Below are positions 1 through 4,081 of a stretch of 6,824 nucleotides of DNA, piece after piece. The position numbers and the translations under genes were made by a program. Under the pieces are notes generated by a model that worked only from the letters and a program-made list of their open reading frames with translations, was not told the origin of the DNA and ran no database searches. The stretch is from an uncultured Eubacteriales bacterium (GTDB lineage Bacteria; Bacillota; Clostridia; Oscillospirales; Acutalibacteraceae), in NCBI GenBank assembly GCA_934615635.1, contig CAKTTT010000130.1:1-6824 (forward strand), read 5' to 3'. Numbering within the stretch: the stretch's first letter is position 1; every line of letters starts with the position of its first letter.

Positions 1-76
1 GCTGTTATAGCTCAGTAGGCAGAGCACTTCCTTGGTAAGGAAGAGGTCACCAGTTCGAATCTGGTTAACAGCTCCA
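1..76 (+). tRNA. tRNA-Thr (anticodon GGT)
   Basis: A full cloverleaf can be folded by hand. The acceptor stem GCTGTTA (1-7) pairs with TAACAGC (66-72). The D-stem is GCTC/GAGC (10-13 with 22-25). The anticodon stem CTTCC/GGAAG (27-31 with 39-43) closes the loop TTGGTAA, with anticodon GGT at 34-36. The T-stem ACCAG/CTGGT (49-53 with 61-65) closes the loop TTCGAAT. The discriminator base is T73 and CCA is encoded at 74-76. GGT reads the threonine codons ACC and ACU. The window begins exactly at base 1 of the tRNA, so its promoter and any upstream tRNA neighbours are out of sight. A rho-independent hairpin follows within 5 nt, so this is the last gene of its transcript. Confidence 0.97.
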
Positions 77-112
77 AAGAAAAAGACATCCATCGTCAGA
101 TGGGTGTCTTTT
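60..112 (+). repeat. 53-bp direct repeat, copy 1 (tRNA-Thr 3' end plus terminator)
   Basis: This stretch runs from the last T-loop base of tRNA-Thr through the acceptor 3' strand, CCA and the whole terminator hairpin. It is identical base for base to 153-205. The perfect identity of non-coding bases such as the hairpin loop points to a recent duplication or recombination event rather than parallel selection. Confidence 0.95.
81..112 (+). terminator. Intrinsic terminator of the tRNA-Thr transcript, first copy
   Basis: The 14-bp stem AAAAGACATCCATC (81-94) pairs with GATGGGTGTCTTTT (99-112) with a single G-T wobble, around the tetraloop GTCA. The 3' arm ends in TTTT followed by CTCTTT. The A-rich stretch just before the hairpin (from 77) would give T5-C-T3 on the opposite strand, so it could work in both directions. 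Confidence 0.9.
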
Positions 113-129
113 CTCTTTGCCGAGATTGT

Positions 130-169
130 CCAGATTCGAACTGCTTTCGAACTCTGGTTAACAGCTCCA
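130..169 (+). pseudogene. tRNA-Thr 3'-half remnant
   Basis: CCAGA (130-134) can pair with TCTGG (153-157), and the strand then continues as the tRNA-Thr acceptor end with CCA at 167-169. This resembles a T-arm whose loop has been enlarged: TTCGAACT appears twice in it, at 135-142 and 146-153. No matching acceptor 5' strand, D-arm or anticodon arm lies upstream, so it cannot form a functional tRNA. The segment 130-143 is also an exact reverse complement of the intact tRNA's T-arm (51-64). It is best read as a recombination relic of a tRNA-Thr copy. Confidence 0.6.
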
Positions 170-205
170 AAGAAAAAGACATCCATCGTCAGATGGGTGT
201 CTTTT
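153..205 (+). repeat. 53-bp direct repeat, copy 2
   Basis: This is a perfect second copy of 60-112, 93 bp downstream. It contains the tRNA-Thr acceptor 3' strand, CCA (167-169) and the terminator, but lacks a 5' tRNA half. GTTAACAG, the sequence at 64-71 and 157-164 inside the tRNA acceptor/T-stem region, occurs a third time immediately after this copy at 206-213. Confidence 0.95.
174..205. terminator. Second copy of the tRNA terminator, possibly bidirectional
   Basis: The hairpin is identical to the one at 81-112 (stem 174-187 with 192-205). On the + strand it is followed by TTTTGTTAAC. On the - strand it ends in GTCTTTTTCTTT, a good U-tract. The - strand operon ending at 456 has no hairpin of its own nearby, so this copy may stop that operon (inference). 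Confidence 0.7.
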
Positions 206-231
206 GTTAACAGGGAACGGTCGTTATACCC

Positions 232-441
232 ATGATGACGATACCGTCAGTAGAGAGCCCGCGCTCCGGTCCGGTTGAAAGGAATCGGCCGTTCAACAAC
301 GAACGGCTTGAACGGATCGCCGCTGCCTGCATTTTATTAGCGGGAAGAATAGATTCAGACACCGACAGCTCCATGCAAGAACCTGTTATCAGACGTGAGG
401 AGAATCGAGACTCTACCAAGCCTCCACAGCAGATGATGTGA
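232..441 (+). CDS. Possible small protein of unknown function (69 aa)
   Basis: This is an open frame from ATG 232 (or ATG 235) to TGA 439-441. I do not recognise the product. It has a Pro/Arg-rich start, a central stretch around residues 22-41 (NNERLERIAAACILLAGRID) that could form one amphipathic helix, and a charged, Gln/Pro-rich tail. No transmembrane segment or signal peptide is evident. Support is weak: the nearest purine-rich stretch (AGGGAA at 212-217) is 14 nt from the ATG, which is too far for a good ribosome binding site, and no convincing promoter is visible. It lies directly after the rearranged tRNA region and converges on the - strand operon, so it may be a decayed remnant or chance frame. 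The rest of 206-455 shows nothing else I can support. Confidence 0.28.
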   Translation: MMTIPSVESPRSGPVERNRPFNNERLERIAAACILLAGRIDSDTDSSMQEPVIRREENRDSTKPPQQMM

Positions 442-455
442 ATAAAAGACTATCG

Positions 456-1343
456 TCAGCCTCGTTCTGCCTCCCTCCCCAGCACATGCTCCAGGATGGC
501 CCCGGCCACGTCCACGCCGGAACAGGCGGTCAGCGCCGCCATGTGGGCGTTGGAGTTCACCTCGCACACCAGCGGCCGCCCGTCCTCGCCGTGGAGGAGG
601 TCCACCCCGCCGAAATCCAGTTTCAGCAGAGAGCAGCACCGCGCCGCCAGATGAATCTCCTCCGCCGTGGGGGTATACGCCTCCGCCCTTCCGCCGCCAC
701 CGATATTCGCCCGGAAATCGGTGTCCGAATAGCGCCTCATGGCGGCGATCAACCGCCCCCCCGCCATATATAGGCGAATATCCCGTCCCGCGCTGGAGGC
801 GACGAATTCCTGCGCAATAAAGGGCCGCGCCGCCATTCTCTCCGCCAGCCCGCGCAGTTCCGTCCCGTTCCGGGCCAGATAAACCTGTCCCCCCAGCGAA
901 CCGTAGCATTCTTTCACCACCATGGGAAACCCCAGCCGCTCCTCCGCCAGCGCCAGGAATCCCTCACCCGGCTGATCCATCTGCAGATAGGTCATGGGCG
1001 CCACCAGCGTCCGGGGCATGGGAATGCCGCCGCCCGCCAGCGCCAAATGCGTGGCCGCCTTATCATCGCAGACCGCCACCGCCTCCGCCGCGTTATAGAC
1101 CCGCACCCCGCAGGCTTCCATCGTCCTGGCCAGCCGCACATCCTTGTCCCAGAACAGCACAAAATCGGCCTCGGGCAGGCCCAACACCGCCGGTCCATCC
1201 GGGCCGAACATCGCCGTCAGCGCGGTATTCGGGAAAGCTGCGAGCGGGATTCCCCGCTCCGCCGCCGCCTTTTGCAGCCTCTGAACCGGGTCGGAGGGCC
1301 CCTCCCGGTTCCAGAAGCCGTTATACACAATCGCACCCTTCAT
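456..1343 (-). CDS. RimK-like ATP-grasp ligase
   Basis: This 295-aa protein belongs to the ATP-grasp superfamily, nearest the RimK/LysX type. These enzymes use ATP to activate a carboxylate as an acyl-phosphate and join it to an amine or amino acid. Visible parts are an N-terminal pre-ATP-grasp domain (1-100), the ATP-binding lysine K144 in FPMVVKECYGSLGG with its Gly-rich loop (148-152), and the QEF segment (178-180). RDIRLY (187-192) and ANIGGGGR (212-219) follow. The metal-binding residues are D243 and D248 in LDFGGVDLL plus E261 and N263 in CEVNSNAHM. All expected catalytic residues are present. Family members add glutamate to ribosomal protein S6, cofactors or carrier proteins, but sequence does not fix the substrate here. 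ATG 1343 lies 19 nt after the CDF gene stop, with a G-run (1359-1354) 10 nt upstream as a mediocre ribosome binding site. It is the last gene of the operon. Confidence 0.9.
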   Translation of the reverse strand: MKGAIVYNGFWNREGPSDPVQRLQKAAAERGIPLAAFPNTALTAMFGPDGPAVLGLPEADFVLFWDKDVRLARTMEACGVRVYNAAEAVAVCDDKAATHLALAGGGIPMPRTLVAPMTYLQMDQPGEGFLALAEERLGFPMVVKECYGSLGGQVYLARNGTELRGLAERMAARPFIAQEFVASSAGRDIRLYMAGGRLIAAMRRYSDTDFRANIGGGGRAEAYTPTAEEIHLAARCCSLLKLDFGGVDLLHGEDGRPLVCEVNSNAHMAALTACSGVDVAGAILEHVLGREAERG

Positions 1344-1362
1344 TTTCTCTCATCCCCCCGGC

Positions 1363-2526
1363 TCAGGTAAAGCTGTGCTCCACCGTCGCCACCACGCACA
1401 GCCGCGGATCCACCGTCTGCACCCGCCGCTGAATCTCGTCGCACAGCGCCTTACTCTCATGCACCTCAAAGGGGACCACCAGATCGAAAATCACATTGGT
1501 GTGTGTCTCCCCGAATACCACCCGGAAATCGTGCATATCCATTCGAGGATCGATGTCTCCCAGAATGGTTTTTATCAGTACCTTCAAGGTCTCCACCCGT
1601 TCATCCTCTGTATCCACCGGATCCATATGGATACAGACGATGGCGTGGTATTCCTTCATCAATTCCTTTTCGATGCAATCGATGCGGTCATGGCTGCGCA
1701 ACAGATCCTCCCGGCAGGGCACCTCCGCGTGCAGGGATATCACGCACCGCCCCGGCCCGTAATTGTGGATCATCAGATCATGGATGCCCACCACGCCGTC
1801 ATGGGCCAGCACGGTTTCCCGGATGGAGCGCACCAGTTCTGGAGAAGGCGCCTGCCCCAACAGAGGGGAAATGGTATCCTTCATGATGGAAACCCCCGAC
1901 CACATGACGAAAAGAGCCACCGCCGCTCCCACATAGCCGTCCACCGCCAGGCCGCTTCCCCAGCCGATGATGGAGGAAACCAGCACCACGCCGGTGCAGA
2001 TTACATCGTTGCGGCTGTCCGCGCAGGCCGCTTTCAAGGTGTCCGAATGAATGAGCGTTCCCACCTTTTTGTAAAACAGCGCCATCCACAGTTTCACTCC
2101 AATGGCGGCGATGAGCACCACCACCTGAACAAGCCCGAAGGCCGGCAGAGTGGGATGCAATATTTTATCAAAGGAAGCTGTGGCCAGCTCAAAGCCGGCC
2201 ACAATGATCAATGCCGCCACCACCAGGGTGGAAAGATACTCCATTCTCCCGTGTCCAAAAGGATGCTCCTCATCCGGCGGCGCGGCGGAGAGCTTGAAGC
2301 CCACCAGCGTCACGATGGAAGAGCCCGCGTCGGACAGGTTATTGAAAGCGTCCGCCATCACCGCCAGGCTTCCCGCCAGCAGACCGGCCGTGAGCTTGAG
2401 TATGAAAAGCAGCAGATTGGCCGTCAGCCCCGCCGCCCCGGCCAGCCGGCCGTAAGCGAGGCGGACGCCGCTGTCCGCCGTATCCTCCGGATTCCGGATG
2501 AACCGCCGGATGAGGAATCGCGTCAT
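1363..2526 (-). CDS. Cation diffusion facilitator (CDF) family metal transporter
   Basis: This 387-aa membrane protein exports divalent metal ions in exchange for protons. The N-terminal half carries the transmembrane helices, with clear hydrophobic runs near 33-57, 67-80, 100-116, 132-151, 175-190 and 196-213. TM2 holds MADAFNNLSDAGSS (57-70) and the 2-3 loop holds HPFGHGRMEYLS (88-99), a hallmark of the family. TM5 holds ADSRNDV (169-175). Putative transport-site ligands are D59, N63, D170 and D174; the D-x3-D in TM5 suggests Mn or Fe rather than the H-x3-D of zinc exporters (inference). The C-terminal 175 residues form a cytoplasmic His-rich domain, apparently extended beyond the usual ferredoxin-like unit. 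The start at ATG 2526 is preferred because AAAGGA lies 8 nt upstream and the protein then begins MTRFLIRRFI as in clostridial relatives. The frame stays open to 2613, but that would overlap the HAD gene. The gap to the HAD gene is 46 nt. Confidence 0.93.
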   Translation of the reverse strand: MTRFLIRRFIRNPEDTADSGVRLAYGRLAGAAGLTANLLLFILKLTAGLLAGSLAVMADAFNNLSDAGSSIVTLVGFKLSAAPPDEEHPFGHGRMEYLSTLVVAALIIVAGFELATASFDKILHPTLPAFGLVQVVVLIAAIGVKLWMALFYKKVGTLIHSDTLKAACADSRNDVICTGVVLVSSIIGWGSGLAVDGYVGAAVALFVMWSGVSIMKDTISPLLGQAPSPELVRSIRETVLAHDGVVGIHDLMIHNYGPGRCVISLHAEVPCREDLLRSHDRIDCIEKELMKEYHAIVCIHMDPVDTEDERVETLKVLIKTILGDIDPRMDMHDFRVVFGETHTNVIFDLVVPFEVHESKALCDEIQRRVQTVDPRLCVVATVEHSFT

Positions 2527-2534
2527 AGAGACCA

Positions 2535-2540
2535 TCCTTT
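2535..2540 (-). promoter_or_regulatory. Ribosome binding site deciding the CDF start
   Basis: AAAGGA on the - strand lies 8 nt before ATG 2526. The alternative ATG at 2535-2533 abuts or overlaps this motif and so would have no usable spacing. Confidence 0.65.
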
Positions 2541-2572
2541 CGTCAGATCGCTGGGCCTCTTCCAGGGGAGGC

Positions 2573-3397
2573 TCACAGCTCCGCGTTCCGCCGCAGATAT
2601 TCCGCCACACCATCCGCCGTGTTGGGACCGATCACCAGATCGGCCGCCGCCTTGACCTTTTCCTGCCCATTGCCCATCACTAGGGCCAGATCGGCCGCCG
2701 CCAGCATGGGCAGATCGTTGAAATTATCGCCGAACGCCACCGTTTTGTCCGCCTTTGCATAGTCTTTCAGGCGGCGCATCCCCAGGTCCTTTCCTCCCTC
2801 GCAGCTGAATACTTCCAGATACCAGTTGTTTTCGTGATAGTTATCCTGGTACAGCACATACTTGACCTGCGGCATCCTCTCCAGCGCGTCGCCGATGGGC
2901 CTCAGCTTGTCATAGGTGTCCTGGGTAGAAAAATAAATTGCCGGAGCGGACAGGTCGTAATCCGCCGCCTGCCGAAAAAAACTGCCGAAGCCGCGGCTGC
3001 GTTCCCGGATGAATTCCCATTCCAGCGGACAGGTGGGATTCGTATAGCTCACCGAGATATGGTTCCCTTCCACATGATACAGCAGCGGCTCCTTGCCATG
3101 CTCCCTGCACAGCCGGATCACCTCGCCCACGGTCTGCGCACTCATCAGTCGGGCGTCCTCAATGCGGCCCGCCGTCATATCGTATAACAGCGCGCCGTTC
3201 ATCAGAATCAGCGGAAGGGGAAAATGAATATCCCGCAAATTGATGATGGAGATTCCCATAATGCTGCGGGCCGTGTCCACCGAAATCAAAAGCCCCCGCT
3301 GGATCAGCTCATTGAGAATCTCCGCAGTTTTCGGGGATACCCTCCCCTCCGGCGTCAGAAGCGTGCCGTCCAGATCACTGACATACAAGGTTTTCAA
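2573..3397 (-). CDS. Cof-type HAD-IIB family phosphatase
   Basis: This 274-aa cytosolic hydrolase belongs to the haloacid dehalogenase superfamily, which removes phosphate from sugar phosphates, nucleotides or cofactor intermediates through an aspartyl-phosphate. Motif I is SDLDGTLLT (7-15), with nucleophile D8 and acid/base D10. Motif II is in ISVDTARSI (38-46), with T42 as the likely Thr/Ser. Motif III is K203 in EGGKDLGMRRL. Motif IV is GDNFNDLPML (223-232), with Mg ligands D224 and D228. The large insert between motifs II and III (about 70-195) is the C2b cap typical of Cof/YidA-like enzymes. The start is TTG 3397: it puts motif I near the N-terminus as usual, and GGAGGA lies 6 nt upstream. 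The open frame extends further upstream, but that part is Gly/Arg/Ala-rich antisense-like sequence over the NUDIX gene. The start overlaps the NUDIX stop as TTGA. The substrate is not predictable. Confidence 0.92.
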   Translation of the reverse strand: MKTLYVSDLDGTLLTPEGRVSPKTAEILNELIQRGLLISVDTARSIMGISIINLRDIHFPLPLILMNGALLYDMTAGRIEDARLMSAQTVGEVIRLCREHGKEPLLYHVEGNHISVSYTNPTCPLEWEFIRERSRGFGSFFRQAADYDLSAPAIYFSTQDTYDKLRPIGDALERMPQVKYVLYQDNYHENNWYLEVFSCEGGKDLGMRRLKDYAKADKTVAFGDNFNDLPMLAAADLALVMGNGQEKVKAAADLVIGPNTADGVAEYLRRNAEL

Positions 3398-3927
3398 TCC
3401 GATTCCTCCGTTGTCCCCGTATAGATTTTCCTGTGGATATAGTGAAAGTACACGTCTCCATAATGATGGAACTCCCGGCTGCGCACCATTTCCATCAGCC
3501 GGTCCCATTCCACCCAGGCGGCGTCGGCTACCTCCTCCTTCTGCAGCCGCAGCGCGTCCAGCGCCACCTCTCTGCGCAGCAGCCAGAGGCTGCAAAAGGA
3601 ATTTCTCCGCCGCAGCCGGCCCAGGGACTGCAGCTCCCCCGCCGCCGTTTCGATTCCCAGCTCCTCCCGAAGCTCCCGGCGGGCGGCGGTTTCTCCGTCC
3701 TCCCCCGCCAACGCGGAACCGCCGGTAACCGCCCAAACGCCGGGCATCAGCTTCAAATCATCCGCCCGCCGCTGGATCAGCAGCCTGCCCGCTTCGTCCA
3801 CAATCCAGATATGCACCACCAAATGATACTGCCCCGGCTTCAGCCGCTCGCCGCGCAGCATAGTCTTGCCCGTAGGGTTTCCCTTATCATCCAGCAGGCC
3901 CCATCGTTCCGCCATCCATCCGTTCAT
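3394..3927 (-). CDS. NUDIX hydrolase
   Basis: This 177-aa enzyme should cleave a nucleoside diphosphate linked to another moiety. The full Nudix signature G-x5-E-x7-RE-U-x-EE-x-G-U occupies residues 70-92 (G70, E76, R84, E85, E88, E89, G91, I92) with no substitutions. The preceding WGLLDDKGNPTGKTMLRGE (9-27), then YHLVVHIWIVD (34-44) and VTGGSALAGE (67-76), resemble the YfcD/isopentenyl-diphosphate-isomerase-like Nudix group. The exact substrate is unknown. It is the first gene of the four-gene operon, 154 nt after the Clp gene, with its own promoter in that gap. ATG 3927 is chosen because GGAG lies 5 nt upstream; an in-frame ATG at 3915 is possible and would cost only four residues. Its stop codon (TGA 3396-3394) overlaps the TTG of the HAD gene. 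Confidence 0.93.
   Translation of the reverse strand: MNGWMAERWGLLDDKGNPTGKTMLRGERLKPGQYHLVVHIWIVDEAGRLLIQRRADDLKLMPGVWAVTGGSALAGEDGETAARRELREELGIETAAGELQSLGRLRRRNSFCSLWLLRREVALDALRLQKEEVADAAWVEWDRLMEMVRSREFHHYGDVYFHYIHRKIYTGTTEESD
3404..3409 (-). promoter_or_regulatory. Ribosome binding site deciding the HAD TTG start
   Basis: GGAGGA on the - strand is followed by ATCGGA and then TTG 3397. It lies inside the last codons of the NUDIX gene, which fits translational coupling. No ATG in a sensible position competes with the TTG. Confidence 0.75.
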
Positions 3928-3948
3928 CCTTTCTCCACGTTTGGGCGT

Positions 3949-3963
3949 ACTCCCATATGGAGT
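3949..3963. promoter_or_regulatory. Near-perfect palindrome at the predicted transcription start
   Basis: ACTCCCATATGGAGT is an inverted repeat of ACTCC and GGAGT arms around ATAT, with one extra C in one arm. It begins 2 nt past the -10 box and spans the predicted start site. That position suits a repressor operator, or a small 5'-end RNA hairpin. No known regulator is recognisable from the motif. Confidence 0.3.
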
Positions 3964-3965
3964 CT

Positions 3966-3994
3966 ATGGTAATCTATTTTTCTCTAAATGTCCA
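3966..3994 (-). promoter_or_regulatory. Probable sigma-A type promoter of the NUDIX-HAD-CDF-ATP-grasp operon
   Basis: On the - strand, TGGACA (3994-3989; 5 of 6 matches to TTGACA) and TACCAT (3971-3966; 4 of 6 to TATAAT) are separated by exactly 17 nt of AT-rich sequence. Transcription would start near 3959, giving a leader of about 30 nt before ATG 3927. It lies just downstream of the Clp gene terminator, where a new promoter is needed. Confidence 0.55.
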
Positions 3995-4028
3995 CCGTTC
4001 TCCGCACTTTTTTCCTATTCCACACCTC

Positions 4029-4070
4029 AAAAAATCCCCCGCCTGCCGGATATCCGACGAGCAGGGGATT
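4029..4070 (-). terminator. Intrinsic terminator after the ClpE-like gene
   Basis: On the - strand AATCCCC (4070-4064) pairs with GGGGATT (4039-4033), followed by a run of T (six plus strand A's at 4029-4034). Inside, TGC/GCA (4063-4061 with 4046-4044) and the palindrome CGGATATCCG (4056-4047) can extend the stem, leaving a small bulge. It starts 11 nt after the stop codon and separates the Clp transcript from the NUDIX operon. Confidence 0.85.
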
Positions 4071-4081
4071 CCCTCTACAGG

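Noticed and set aside
204..229. TTGTTA and TTATAC as promoter boxes before the small + frame
   Set aside because: The spacing is only 14 nt, and the -35 candidate lies in the terminator T-run.
32..235. A 67-codon + strand frame across the tRNA and repeats
   Set aside because: It starts inside the tRNA anticodon arm, and its internal peptide repeat simply reflects the 53-bp DNA repeat.
445..458. Small hairpin GAC-GATA-GTC followed by TTTTATT on the - strand after the ATP-grasp stop
   Set aside because: A 3-bp stem is too weak to be called a terminator.
2527..2613. Upstream extension of the CDF frame by 29 residues
   Set aside because: It would overlap the end of the HAD gene, has no good ribosome binding site, and adds residues not expected in this family.
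1375..2655. A 426-codon + strand open frame
   Set aside because: It is antisense to the CDF and HAD genes, very rich in His, Arg, Gln and Pro, with no membrane or domain pattern.
3398..3736. Upstream extension of the HAD frame
   Set aside because: The extra 113 residues are Gly/Ala/Arg-rich sequence overlapping the NUDIX gene, and the TTG at 3397 has an ideal ribosome binding site and places motif I at the N-terminus.
3433..3972. A 179-codon + strand open frame opposite the NUDIX gene
   Set aside because: The - strand carries a perfect Nudix box and ribosome binding site. The + frame product is a low-complexity His/Pro/Gln-rich shadow.
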